Source: SZUA-254 sp964596065 (GTDB taxonomy: Bacteria; Bacteroidota; Ignavibacteria; UBA10030; SZUA-254). From it: a DNA stretch of 64,000 bases. The stretch spans positions 124,001 to 188,000 of the forward strand of contig CAZQSM010000001.1 in assembly GCA_964596065.1 (NCBI GenBank), read 5' to 3'. Positions 1-10,153 of this stretch are shown here, one piece after another. The position numbers and the translations under genes were made by a program. Each line of letters opens with the position of its first letter. Within the stretch, counting starts at the first letter, position 1. A model generated the notes under the pieces. The model did not search any database, was not told the origin of the DNA, and saw only the letters and a program-made list of their open reading frames with translations.

Positions 1-2
1 AC

Positions 3-1460
<1,458 letters not shown>

Positions 1461-1463
1461 TCC

Positions 1464-1871
1464 GTGCACGCGCGCCATGCCATTCCAGGAGCGATCGCCA
1501 CCATCGTCCTCACCCTCACCATCAGCCACTGCACACCGATGAACTACAAGAGCATTCCGGCCGCGGAGGCCGCGGCCATGATGAGCGCCGACACGTCCGT
1601 CATTCTCCTCGACGTCCGCACGCCGGAGGAATACGCCGGTGAGCTCGGCCATCTCAGGGGTTCGATTCTCATTCCCGTCCAGGAGCTCGCGGAACGCGTG
1701 GGCGAGCTCGACCCCCACAGAGGGAAGGAGATCCTGGTCTACTGCCGCACCGGCAGGCGAAGCCTCACGGCGGCTGATATCCTTCAGAAAAACGGCCACA
1801 CCGCCATCAACGTCGAAGGGGGGATGGTGGAGTGGAACGCCCTCAAACTCCCCGGTGTTGAACATCGTTAA
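1464..1871 (+). CDS. Exported rhodanese-domain protein
   Basis: Single rhodanese domain of 135 residues with the active-site loop CRTGRR (Cys94), so probably a sulfurtransferase or persulfide carrier. An N-terminal hydrophobic segment ends in a Cys at residue 23 (I-S-H-C), which suggests export and possibly lipidation, although His at -1 is atypical for a lipobox. It starts at GTG, 3 bases after the acs stop. The hairpin at 1883-1904 lies just after the stop. The substrate is unknown; the family also takes part in thiosulfate and cyanide metabolism. Confidence 0.85.
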   Translation: MHARHAIPGAIATIVLTLTISHCTPMNYKSIPAAEAAAMMSADTSVILLDVRTPEEYAGELGHLRGSILIPVQELAERVGELDPHRGKEILVYCRTGRRSLTAADILQKNGHTAINVEGGMVEWNALKLPGVEHR

Positions 1872-1882
1872 TGACCGGTCAC

Positions 1883-1904
1883 GAGGGATCCACGACGATC
1901 CCTC
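1883..1904. terminator. Perfect 8-bp inverted repeat after the rhodanese gene
   Basis: GAGGGATC, a 6-base loop, then GATCCCTC, lying 12 bases past the rhodanese stop and before the htpX promoter. There is no T tract, so it is a hairpin that may stop transcription or protect the 3' end rather than a classical intrinsic terminator. Confidence 0.45.
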
Positions 1905-1917
1905 ACCGCGTCGAACC

Positions 1918-1948
1918 TTGGAAGTCTCAACGAGAAGTGGTATATTTC
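1918..1948 (+). promoter_or_regulatory. Bacteroidota-type promoter of htpX
   Basis: TTG at 1918-1920, exactly 20 bases, then TATATTTC at 1941-1948. This matches the -33/-7 layout repeated across the window. It implies a leader of about 30 bases before the htpX ATG at 1981. Confidence 0.7.
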
Positions 1949-1980
1949 GTTCATATCATGCTGGTTAGGGCCTTTTTCTG

Positions 1981-2829
1981 ATGAATACCTTTAAAACCGT
2001 CGTCCTGATGAGCTCGATGATGGTGCTCCTCCTCATCGTCGGCGCGTCGCTCGGGGGCGAACAGGGAATGATCATCGCGTTCGTCATCTCTCTCGCGATG
2101 AATTTTGGATCGTACTGGTTCTCGGACAAAATTGTCCTCCGCCTCTACCGGGCGACGCCCGCGACGGAATCATCCCATCCCGGCTATTACGCGGCGGTGG
2201 CGCGCCTCGCGTCACAGGCTGGCCTCCCGATGCCGGCGGTGTACGTCCTCCCCTCCGAGGCGATGAACGCATTCGCCACCGGCAGGGACCCTGAGCACGC
2301 GGCCGTGGCGGTCACCGAGGGCCTCCTCCGGACCCTCCAGCCGGACGAACTCGAGGGGGTGATCGCGCACGAACTCGCGCACGTCGAGAACCGCGACATC
2401 CTGACCGGCACCATCGCGGCCACGCTCGTCGGGACCATCACCTTCATCGCACGGATGGCGGGCTGGGCGGCGATCTTCGGCGGCGGGCGCGACAGGCGCG
2501 ACTCGAACGGGTTCGCCGATCTCGCGATGCTGATCATCGCCCCCCTCGCCGCGGTGCTCATCCAGATGGCCATCTCCCGATCGAGGGAGTTCGCCGCCGA
2601 CGCGGGCGCGGCCCGGATCACCGGGAGGCCGCTCTCGCTGGCGAACGCCCTCAGGAAACTCGCCCAGGCCTCCGAACGGCGGGTCGCCTTGCCGGCGAAT
2701 CCGTCGACGGCCCATTTGTTCATCGTCAACCCGCTCCGGGGAGGAGGAATCATGAAGCTTTTCTCGACCCATCCCCCGATGGAAGAACGGATCGAACGGC
2801 TCGACCTCATCGCCCGCGGCGGGGCCTGA
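1981..2829 (+). CDS. htpX: Membrane zinc metalloprotease HtpX
   Basis: Inner-membrane M48 endopeptidase for quality control of damaged membrane proteins. The protein has 282 residues, the usual family length. Two N-terminal membrane segments (about residues 7-26 and 30-46) are followed by the zinc motif HELAH (130-134), two further hydrophobic stretches and SREFAAD, which supplies the third ligand. A promoter at 1918-1948 gives it its own transcription start. The lipoprotein gene begins 1 base after its stop, so a short operon follows. Confidence 0.95.
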   Translation: MNTFKTVVLMSSMMVLLLIVGASLGGEQGMIIAFVISLAMNFGSYWFSDKIVLRLYRATPATESSHPGYYAAVARLASQAGLPMPAVYVLPSEAMNAFATGRDPEHAAVAVTEGLLRTLQPDELEGVIAHELAHVENRDILTGTIAATLVGTITFIARMAGWAAIFGGGRDRRDSNGFADLAMLIIAPLAAVLIQMAISRSREFAADAGAARITGRPLSLANALRKLAQASERRVALPANPSTAHLFIVNPLRGGGIMKLFSTHPPMEERIERLDLIARGGA

Positions 2830-2830
2830 C

Positions 2831-3511
2831 GTGCGCCGCGCACCGCATCGGCACGCGGCGGTGTGGACCCTCCGGAGGATTTTCCTCCTCCTCGTCGTTT
2901 TCGGGGGCGCCGCGGCGGCGTCGGGATGCGGCTCCGGCCGGCAGGCCGCCGCTCCGGGGGATGGTCCGCCTCCGAATCTCACCGTCCTGAGGAGCGTGGT
3001 CGCCGACCTCGGGAGGTCGGTGGTCGATTCAGCGCTGCGCGCGACGGGGGATACCGTCAACCTCGACGTCGATTCTTCCGAGGCCTCCTGGATCGCCAGG
3101 GCGGAACTCGCCTCGGCCCTGGGGGCGGCCGGCATTCGCGTGGCGGTCGGGGCCCCGCCGACCGGTTCCCCGCGCGCGCGGTGGACCGTCAGGGGCCTGA
3201 CGCTCGGGGTGGAGTACAGGAACATCAGGAAGGACGGCCTGTTTTCAGAAGCCGTCGTCGACAGGATCGTCACGGCGACGTTTACGTCCGAGATCATCTC
3301 CGGGGGGAGCGTCGTCTTCGCGGGGACGACCACCGGGAGTGCGACCGATACCGTCGGGGAGAACCGCATCCCCGGGCTGGAGTCCGGTTCCGCGCAATTC
3401 ACGCGGGGAGACGTTCCCGACCTCCGGTCCCTCGACCGCTTCATCGAACCGTTCGTCATCATCGGCGCGACCGGCGCCGCGATCCTCTTATTTTTTCAGG
3501 TGAGAAGTTGA
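2831..3511 (+). CDS. Hypothetical lipoprotein with C-terminal membrane segment
   Basis: 226 residues from a GTG start. The N-terminus is basic then hydrophobic and ends in A-S-G-C at about residue 33, a reasonable lipobox. The body resembles no family I can name; a Pro/Gly linker precedes an alpha/beta-looking domain. The last 20 residues (FVIIGATGAAILLFF) could cross a membrane, an unusual combination with a lipid anchor. It overlaps the next gene by 4 bases (TTGA), so it is translationally coupled to the BamD-like lipoprotein, which suggests an envelope role. Confidence 0.7.
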   Translation: MRRAPHRHAAVWTLRRIFLLLVVFGGAAAASGCGSGRQAAAPGDGPPPNLTVLRSVVADLGRSVVDSALRATGDTVNLDVDSSEASWIARAELASALGAAGIRVAVGAPPTGSPRARWTVRGLTLGVEYRNIRKDGLFSEAVVDRIVTATFTSEIISGGSVVFAGTTTGSATDTVGENRIPGLESGSAQFTRGDVPDLRSLDRFIEPFVIIGATGAAILLFFQVRS

Positions 3512-4341
3512 ACCGACAAACAGTGAAGTCCTTCCGCGCTCCGGGAACGGCCGCGGCCCTTGCGCTGGCGTGCTGCGTCGCCGGCTGGGCGTACGGATGC
3601 GGATCGTCCGGGGAGACCGTGAATCTGGGGGCCGAGGAGCGGTTCGCCGCCGGAATGCGGCTCTTCGGGGAGGGGGACTACCTCGAGGCCATCGCCGAAT
3701 TCGAGATCGTCAAGTTGCAGTTCCCGGGGAGCGCGGTGGCGGACGACGCCCAGTTCCACCTGGGGGAATCGCATTTCAACCGGGGCGAATATCTCCTCGC
3801 CATCGAGGATTTCCGCACGCTGAAACGCAACATGGGCTCGAGCCCCCTCGTTCCGGCCGCGCAGTACAGGATCGGGCTCTGTTACTACATGCTCGCTCCC
3901 CGGTCCGAGCTCGACCAGACGTACACGAGGCAGTCGATCGATGAGTTCCAGGCGTTCGTCGAATATTACCCGCTCGACGAGCGGCGCTCCGACGCGGAGG
4001 AGAAGATCCGGGAGCTCAACGGCCGCCTCGCGAAGAAGATCTTCGAATCGGCCGAGCAGTACGTCAAGCTCGGGTATCACCGTTCCGCCGGGGTCTATTT
4101 CGATTTCGTGGTCCAACAATACCACGACTCACCGTACGCCGAACCTGCCGCCCTTGGAAAAATCCAGACCCTCATCGACCGGAAACGATTCGACGAGGCG
4201 GGGGAGGAGATCGACCGGTTCGCCGAACGGTATCCGGACAGCCCGCTGAGGGCCCAGGCCGAGGGGCTCCGCTCCCGTCTCCCGGCGGGAGGCGGCAGCA
4301 GAAACAACCCGGCGCCGCCGGGCGGACCGGGAATCCAATGA
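3508..4341 (+). CDS. BamD-like TPR lipoprotein
   Basis: 277 residues. It most resembles BamD/YfiO, the lipoprotein that works with BamA to insert outer-membrane beta-barrels. I place the start at TTG 3508, because AGGTGAGAAG immediately precedes it and it overlaps the previous stop; GTG at 3523 is the alternative. A signal segment ends at Y-G-C. Repeated helical pairs follow, with TPR features such as GDYLEAIAEFEIVKLQFPGS, DAQFHLGESHFNRGEY and AAQYRIGLCYY. The C-terminus is Gly/Pro-rich. A longer in-frame extension upstream is out-of-frame overlap with the neighbour and is rejected. Confidence 0.85.
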   Translation: MNRQTVKSFRAPGTAAALALACCVAGWAYGCGSSGETVNLGAEERFAAGMRLFGEGDYLEAIAEFEIVKLQFPGSAVADDAQFHLGESHFNRGEYLLAIEDFRTLKRNMGSSPLVPAAQYRIGLCYYMLAPRSELDQTYTRQSIDEFQAFVEYYPLDERRSDAEEKIRELNGRLAKKIFESAEQYVKLGYHRSAGVYFDFVVQQYHDSPYAEPAALGKIQTLIDRKRFDEAGEEIDRFAERYPDSPLRAQAEGLRSRLPAGGGSRNNPAPPGGPGIQ

Positions 4342-4354
4342 GAGGGAGCCATCG

Positions 4355-4837
4355 ATGAAAAAAGGTAAACGCCTGGTCAGGGATTCGCATGTGGAGATGA
4401 CGCAGCTGGTCCTCCCGAACGACACAAACTACCTCGGGAACCTCCTGGGGGGCAGGCTCATGGAATGGATGGACATCGCCGCGGCGATATCCGCCCAGCG
4501 ACATTCGAACAGGGTCTGCGTGACGGCGGCGGTCGACAACCTGGTGTTCCACCAGCCGATCCGGCTCGGCGAGGTCGTCACGCTCAGGGCGGCCGTCAAC
4601 CGGGTCTTCGGCACGTCGATGGAGGTGGGAGTGACCGTTACGGCGGAAAACCAGCTCACCGGCATCAGGAAGACGGCCAACACCGCGTACCTCACGTTCG
4701 TGGCGATCTCGGGGGGCGGGTCCCCCGAGAAGGCGCCTCCGATCCACCCGTCGACCGCCGATGAACGGCGTCGTTACAGACAGGCGCTGCTCCGCCGGAA
4801 TTCCCGGCTGCAGCAACGCCGCGCTCCCGGTCGATGA
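4355..4837 (+). CDS. Hotdog-fold acyl-CoA thioesterase (YciA/BFIT type)
   Basis: 160-residue single hotdog domain, predicted to hydrolyse acyl-CoA to free acid and CoA in the cytoplasm. Family features include NYLGNLLGGRLMEWMD (catalytic Asp region, about residues 26-41) and VDNLVFHQPIRLGEVV. The C-terminal tail of about 30 residues is basic and not conserved-looking. The gene lies 13 bases after the BamD-like gene and shares ATGA with the next gene, so it is inside one transcription unit. Confidence 0.88.
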   Translation: MKKGKRLVRDSHVEMTQLVLPNDTNYLGNLLGGRLMEWMDIAAAISAQRHSNRVCVTAAVDNLVFHQPIRLGEVVTLRAAVNRVFGTSMEVGVTVTAENQLTGIRKTANTAYLTFVAISGGGSPEKAPPIHPSTADERRRYRQALLRRNSRLQQRRAPGR

Positions 4838-7104
4838 CGATCCCGGGAGCCACCACGCCGGGAGACCTCGCCGGCCTCCGCGCGACGGCAGGGATTCTGA
4901 TCCTGTGCTCTCTCATTGCCGCCGGCGCGGCTCAGCCGGCCCGCGCCCAGTCCCCCGGGCTGGGGTTCGACCTCCGCACCCTCATCCACCTCGACCACGA
5001 GGCGTCGGTGCAGGTCAGGGGTGATTTCAGCGGGGACGGCGTCCCCGACATCGTCATCGCGGGACCGGGCCACATCACGCTTCTCGAGCAGAAAACCGGC
5101 TCGCACGACTGGAAGATCATCAGGGGGGATGCCCCGCCGGAAGCGCCGCTGATGGCGGCCTCGGGCCGCCTCGACTCCGACTCTCGCGACGACCTCGTCC
5201 TCCTGTACGGGCCGCGACCCACGACGCTCCGCATCCTCCTGACCGGGGCATCGAACCTCCCCGTCGGCTCATCCACGATCGAACTCACCGACGAGATCCG
5301 GCAGGTCACCATCGCGGACATCAACGGCGACCGGCACTCCGATCTGTTGCTGTACGGGAAGAAAACGCCCGGGATCGTGGTATACACCGGCGACGGGAAG
5401 GGCCGGTTCACCAGCCGAGCGAACCTGTTCCCCGACATATCGGTCAGCGCGGCGGTTGTCTCGCAGCTCGACGGCAACGACCAGAACGACATCGCGCTGG
5501 TGGACTGGATCGGCAACAGCGTCCGGATCTTTCCGGGCTTCGGCAATCTCTACTTCGGCGATCCGCACGTGTTGGCGTTCGATCAGGAGCCGACAGGGCT
5601 GGCCGTCGGTGACCTGAACGGCGACAGGCTCCGCGACCTCGTCGTGGGTTTCGGCGAAAATCCGGGCTTCGCCGTTTACGCCGGGGACGGAACCGGTTTT
5701 TTTTCGGAATCCGACCGTGACTCCCTGGGCGGCCGACCGGAACGCATACGGATTGGCGACATCGATGGAGACACGAGAAATGACCTGCTGATGTTCATCC
5801 CCGGCACCGGATCGATTGTCGTACACTACCAGGACGCCTCGGGCCACTTCAGCCTCCGGCAGGAATACGCGACCGGGCCCGGGGCGTCGGACGTGACGTT
5901 CTTCCAGGATACGAGGAGGAAATACCTGAATGCGTCGATCCTCTCGCCGGCGGAGGGGGTCGTCAGGATCCTCCACAACCGTTCGGCTGTCGCGTCGCCG
6001 GGCGAGGGATTGACGTACGCGTGCGGCAACGACCCATCCGACGTCGAGGTGGCGGACCTGAACGACGACGGGTGGGATGACGTCGTGGTGACGCACGGAT
6101 CGGAACCGGTCCTCAACGTCTTTTTCAACAACGGGGCGGGAATCCTGAAAGGACAGCGGAGTTATCATCTCCCGGTCCCGGCATCGGGGCTGATCACGCT
6201 CCCCGCCGGCGGGGTCACGAACCATTTTCTCGCGCCCGGCGTCGACCGCCGGTCGATCTCCTACCTGGCGTTCGACGGCGCCGACCACCCCATGCCCGCC
6301 ATCATGGTCCGCACGGAGGGGGAGATGGAACCGATCGACGGGCGGCGGGGACACCACGATTCGGTATTGCGGATCTACGCCCTCCGGCTGGCGGACGAGT
6401 TCCGCAGGGCGGCGCTGCTGGCCTTCGACCTCGCCGACCGGATCCGGTACGAGGAGATCGAGATCCGCCTCGAACTGCCGTCCCGCATTCTCGCGTCGAC
6501 ACCGCACGATTTCGACGGCGACGGACTGATGGACCTGGCACTGCTTTCCGTCCCGGACACGGTGTCCGGTTGGACACTGTCAGTCTACCTCCAGGGAACC
6601 GGCGGTTTCAGGTTTCTCCGTTCCATCCCGGTCCCGATGACCGATCCCCGCCCGTCCGGCGCCACGATGTGGGTCGACGACCTGAACGGGGACGGCTCCG
6701 AGGACCTGATCCTGAACCTTCCGCCCCCCGGGGAGTCATTGATCGTCATCCTCGCGCGGGGGGACAGCGCGTTCGGCGAAGCCTCGACCATTCAGCGTGA
6801 CGTGCGCCTACGGACCAGGAAGGCGCTGACCGTCACCGATTTCGATGGCGACGGCACCCCGGACCTGGTCTTCTCCAATCAGCGGACGGGGACCGTGCAG
6901 TTCCTCCCGGGCGACGGCGACGGCGGGTTCAGCGGCCGCGTGAACCTCACCGGCGCGAGGGGAGTCGGCAGTTTTGCCATCGCCGACCTCGATCACGACA
7001 GGGAGAAGGAACTGATCCTGACCAACACGGTCGATGGCGTCCTCAGCGTGAACTCCTTCCACCACCCGATGATCCAGCCGAGGAGGACCGGACGGCGTGA
7101 ATAG
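4834..7104 (+). CDS. Secreted FG-GAP/VCBS repeat protein
   Basis: 756 residues with a signal peptide ending about A-R-A-Q-S (residues 35-40). About ten repeats carry calcium-type D-x-D-x-D loops, for example FSGDGVPD, INGDRHSD, LNGDRLRD, IDGDTRND, LNDDGWDD, FDGDGLMD, LNGDGSED and FDGDGTPD. This is the pattern of a beta-propeller of FG-GAP blades. The likely role is extracellular binding or display; no enzymatic motif is visible. The ATG overlaps the upstream stop. The 3' end overlaps the next gene by 8 bases, so the two secreted proteins are probably made together. Confidence 0.88.
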   Translation: MTIPGATTPGDLAGLRATAGILILCSLIAAGAAQPARAQSPGLGFDLRTLIHLDHEASVQVRGDFSGDGVPDIVIAGPGHITLLEQKTGSHDWKIIRGDAPPEAPLMAASGRLDSDSRDDLVLLYGPRPTTLRILLTGASNLPVGSSTIELTDEIRQVTIADINGDRHSDLLLYGKKTPGIVVYTGDGKGRFTSRANLFPDISVSAAVVSQLDGNDQNDIALVDWIGNSVRIFPGFGNLYFGDPHVLAFDQEPTGLAVGDLNGDRLRDLVVGFGENPGFAVYAGDGTGFFSESDRDSLGGRPERIRIGDIDGDTRNDLLMFIPGTGSIVVHYQDASGHFSLRQEYATGPGASDVTFFQDTRRKYLNASILSPAEGVVRILHNRSAVASPGEGLTYACGNDPSDVEVADLNDDGWDDVVVTHGSEPVLNVFFNNGAGILKGQRSYHLPVPASGLITLPAGGVTNHFLAPGVDRRSISYLAFDGADHPMPAIMVRTEGEMEPIDGRRGHHDSVLRIYALRLADEFRRAALLAFDLADRIRYEEIEIRLELPSRILASTPHDFDGDGLMDLALLSVPDTVSGWTLSVYLQGTGGFRFLRSIPVPMTDPRPSGATMWVDDLNGDGSEDLILNLPPPGESLIVILARGDSAFGEASTIQRDVRLRTRKALTVTDFDGDGTPDLVFSNQRTGTVQFLPGDGDGGFSGRVNLTGARGVGSFAIADLDHDREKELILTNTVDGVLSVNSFHHPMIQPRRTGRRE

Positions 7105-8761
7105 GACAAGCAGTCGTGACGCAGGATCCTGTTCCATCCGCCGCCGGGGATCGTCCGTCGCCGTGATCGCGCTCATCGCGTCGATGCTTTCCCCCGGCGT
7201 CGCGGCGGGGGCGGAACACGGGCCCCGGTCGGAAGCCCTGCGGGCGCCCTCCGACAAATGCGGTCTGGCGTACAGGCTCGCCGAACGGGCGATGGCCGGC
7301 AGGGAGGAGCTTCCCGCGATCATGGTCGAGTCTGCCGCGAGGCTGGCCGCCCAGAAGGAGCGGATCATCGGCGCCTTCCGGCTCACATACGACACCGCCG
7401 GTGCCGACGCCCCCGCGATGCTCGACCGGGACGGGGAGCGTATCCCCGGATCGCACGAGGAATTCGTCGACTCCGCGGGAGCGATACTGAATGATGTGTA
7501 CGCCTATCAGACCGGCGTTCTCGGCTACCTGGACCCGATCCAGCCCGGGCAGGGGCCATACCTCGTCAACATTTTCCAGAATTCGTACTACGGCGAGACG
7601 GTGCCGGGGGCCAGGATCGGCTTCTCGACCCCGGCGAGGTATCTCACGCACATGAACATCGACAATGATTTCCGGTCGTTTTACAGCAGCGGGATGAATG
7701 GCCTCCGGGTCACCGTCGCCCACGAATTCTTCCACGCGATCCAGTTCGGCTCCTACGGCTACTGGAGCAGCGACCTCTATTTCATGGAATTGACCTCGAC
7801 GTGGATGGAGGACGTGGTCTATGACGGCGTCAACGACTATTACCAGTATCTCAGGGGCCCCGGCAGTCCCGGGGGATACGCGGCGAGAGGACATTTCGCG
7901 AAGCCCGATTTCTCCCTTGTGAGGACCGACGGGCTCACCGAATACAGCCGGGCGATTCTCGGGAAATTCATCGAAAAACAATATTCACCCGGGGTGATCC
8001 GGCGGGCATGGGAACTTGTCCCCACTCGGATCGCGGTCGACGCCCTCGACGCGGCCCTCGCCGAGGCAGGATCCTCGTTCCGGGAGGCATTCCTCCAGTG
8101 GTGCGTCTGGAACGCGGATACGGGTCCCGACGCCGACACCGTCGCCCACTATCCGGAAGGGAGGGAGTACCCGCGCGTCCTCTCGAACGCCGTGGTGGAC
8201 TATATGTCCCCGGGACGTTCGATCTCCGGCACGATCGGAACGACCTCGTCGACCTATTATCCGGTCACGGTCCGGGGAGCCGGCATGTCGGTGATCGTTG
8301 CCAACCTCCGGACGGCCGGCGCCCCCTCCACGGTGTCGTTCCGGTACGACATGGCCGATGCCGGGGACGCGTCGTTCAAGCGGTTGTCGAACGGGCTCTA
8401 CGTGAGGCTGGACGTCCCCGACCCATCGAACTGGTCCACGATCGAAACCGCCCCGGCGCTCGTCGCTGGCGTCACCGCCGCGCCCAATCCCTTCGTCGAT
8501 GGAGAGTCGCGCGCACTCGATTTTTACATCCCCGGGACCGCCCGGCCGGCCTCGGTGATCCTGACGGTGCTCGGCGTCGGGATGGAACGGGTATTCCACG
8601 GTCCGCTCGGGGTCCGCGACGACCTCTCCAGCGCGTTCGTCCAGGTCGCCGAATGGCGCCCCGCCGACGCGTTCAGCCGACCCCTCGCCAGCGGCGTCTA
8701 CGTCTACGTGCTCACGGTGGACGGCGCCGACCACACCGGTAAATTTTCGGTCATCCGGTAG
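7097..8761 (+). CDS. Secreted HExxH metalloprotease (MXAN_6640-like) with sorting-type C-terminus
   Basis: 554 residues, GTG start, with a signal peptide to about residue 38. The catalytic motif HEFFHAIQFG lies near residues 213-222 and is followed by ELTSTWMED, where Glu is a likely third zinc ligand. This arrangement matches the MXAN_6640 family of putative metalloproteases. The last 80 residues form a small beta domain ending ASGVYVYVLT...GKFSVIR, like FlgD-Ig or type-A sorting domains used by the type IX secretion system. Secretion through type IX is an inference; no T9SS component is in the window. Confidence 0.8.
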   Translation: MNRTSSRDAGSCSIRRRGSSVAVIALIASMLSPGVAAGAEHGPRSEALRAPSDKCGLAYRLAERAMAGREELPAIMVESAARLAAQKERIIGAFRLTYDTAGADAPAMLDRDGERIPGSHEEFVDSAGAILNDVYAYQTGVLGYLDPIQPGQGPYLVNIFQNSYYGETVPGARIGFSTPARYLTHMNIDNDFRSFYSSGMNGLRVTVAHEFFHAIQFGSYGYWSSDLYFMELTSTWMEDVVYDGVNDYYQYLRGPGSPGGYAARGHFAKPDFSLVRTDGLTEYSRAILGKFIEKQYSPGVIRRAWELVPTRIAVDALDAALAEAGSSFREAFLQWCVWNADTGPDADTVAHYPEGREYPRVLSNAVVDYMSPGRSISGTIGTTSSTYYPVTVRGAGMSVIVANLRTAGAPSTVSFRYDMADAGDASFKRLSNGLYVRLDVPDPSNWSTIETAPALVAGVTAAPNPFVDGESRALDFYIPGTARPASVILTVLGVGMERVFHGPLGVRDDLSSAFVQVAEWRPADAFSRPLASGVYVYVLTVDGADHTGKFSVIR

Positions 8762-8769
8762 GCCCCGGG

Positions 8770-9420
8770 ATGCCGACGATCAACATCACCGCCGACCGGG
8801 TCCGGAAGGATTTCAACAGGAGGCCGATATTCACCGGCGTCACCTTTTCCCTCCGGGAAGGGGACACGCTGGCGGTCTCGGGCCGCAACGGCTCCGGTAA
8901 ATCGACCCTGCTCAAGATCATCGCGTCGCTGCTTTCCCCGACGTCCGGTTCGGTCACGCTGACGGCTGACGGCCTCGAGATCCCGGACAGGATGAAGTTC
9001 ACGCGCATCGGCATGGTCGCGCCGTATCTCCACGTCTACGAGGAGTTCTCGGCGCTCGAAAACCTCCAGATCATCGACCGGATACGGGGCGGGACGCGCA
9101 CCACCGGCGACTATGAACGGCTGCTCGGCATGGTGTCCCTGGGACAACGGAAGCACGACCACGTCAGGACGTTCTCGTCCGGGATGAAACAGCGGCTGAA
9201 ATACGCCCTCGCGTGGATGCACCGGCCGGCGCTGCTCCTGCTCGACGAACCGCGGACCAACCTCGACGCGGAGGGGATCGCGATGATGCGGGACCTCTTC
9301 GAGGAACAGCGGGCCACCGGCATCACCATCATCGCCACCAACGAACAGGACGACGTGGACCTGTGCGCCTCGAACATCTCGATCGGGACCGGGCCCGGGG
9401 GAAGGGGAGGGACGGCGTGA
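8770..9420 (+). CDS. ccmA: Heme exporter ATP-binding protein CcmA
   Basis: ATPase of the CcmAB(CD) complex, which releases heme-loaded CcmE during cytochrome c maturation. The protein has 216 residues. Walker A is GRNGSGKST (38-46), the signature is FSSGMKQRL and Walker B is ALLLLDEPRTNLD. The D-loop and a switch region (IIATNEQ, with Asn in place of the usual Thr) follow; the H-loop His is not obvious, because NEQDD occupies its usual place. It overlaps ccmB by 4 bases. Confidence 0.9.
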   Translation: MPTINITADRVRKDFNRRPIFTGVTFSLREGDTLAVSGRNGSGKSTLLKIIASLLSPTSGSVTLTADGLEIPDRMKFTRIGMVAPYLHVYEEFSALENLQIIDRIRGGTRTTGDYERLLGMVSLGQRKHDHVRTFSSGMKQRLKYALAWMHRPALLLLDEPRTNLDAEGIAMMRDLFEEQRATGITIIATNEQDDVDLCASNISIGTGPGGRGGTA

Positions 9421-10097
9421 AGGCGGGGGGCTTCATCGGCATCACGGCGGCGGTGTTCCGGAAGGACACGGCCTCGGAGCTCAGGACGCGGTACGCGCTC
9501 AACGCGCTCTTCCTCTTCACGGTGACGACGCTCTCCATCATCCTTTTCTCTTTCCAGTCGGCGAAGGTCCCGACGCAGGTCCACGCCGGGCTCCTCTGGG
9601 TCCTCATTTTCTTCGCGGCGATGTCGGGCCTCTCGCGGACGTTCATCACCGAGGAGGACCGAGGGACGATCCTGCTCCTGAAGCTTTCGACGATTTCCAC
9701 CCCGGTGTTCTACGGCAAGCTCCTGTTCAACGTACTGCTGCTGCTCGCGCTGACCGCGGTCCTGACCGTCCTCTACGCACTCGTGGTCCCCGGGTTCGCC
9801 GTGGCGGGCGTCTGGACGCTCTGCACTTCGCTGTTCCTCGGCGCCCTCGGGCTCGCGTCGGCGTCCACGATCATCGGCGCACTGATCGCCAAGGCCAACG
9901 CCCGGGGAACCCTCTACCCGGTCCTGTCGTTTCCCATCGTGTTGCCGCTGCTGCTCACGGTCATCCAGGCGACGACCAGGGCGATCGAAAACCCCTCCTG
10001 GGGGGCGGCGTCCGACGAATACAAGGTGCTCCTGTCCTACATCGTTGTGATCAACACGGCCTCGTACCTCGTGTTCGACTTCATCTGGAAGGATTAG
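9417..10097 (+). CDS. ccmB: Heme exporter permease CcmB
   Basis: Membrane partner of CcmA. The start is GTG 9417, overlapping the ccmA stop, giving 226 residues; the family norm is about 220. About six hydrophobic helices are visible. The N-terminal FRKDTASELRTRYALN and the segment FITEEDRGTILLLKLS are typical of CcmB. The C-terminus ends in FDFIWKD. An apparent longer frame starting inside ccmA has no support. Confidence 0.9.
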   Translation: MKAGGFIGITAAVFRKDTASELRTRYALNALFLFTVTTLSIILFSFQSAKVPTQVHAGLLWVLIFFAAMSGLSRTFITEEDRGTILLLKLSTISTPVFYGKLLFNVLLLLALTAVLTVLYALVVPGFAVAGVWTLCTSLFLGALGLASASTIIGALIAKANARGTLYPVLSFPIVLPLLLTVIQATTRAIENPSWGAASDEYKVLLSYIVVINTASYLVFDFIWKD

Positions 10098-10102
10098 GGT
10101 TT

Positions 10103-10131
10103 TTGAGGACGAGGGATTTTTCCTTATCTTG
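10103..10131 (+). promoter_or_regulatory. Promoter of ccmC
   Basis: TTG at 10103-10105, 19 bases, then TATCTTG at 10125-10131. It starts right after the ccmB stop, so ccmC-D-E-F can be transcribed separately from ccmAB. Confidence 0.6.
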
Positions 10132-10153
10132 TGGATCATTATCCGATGAATGA

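Noticed and set aside
5269..6507. 412-codon minus-strand frame inside the FG-GAP gene
   Set aside because: Shadow of the calcium-repeat coding pattern; composition is typical of antisense frames here.
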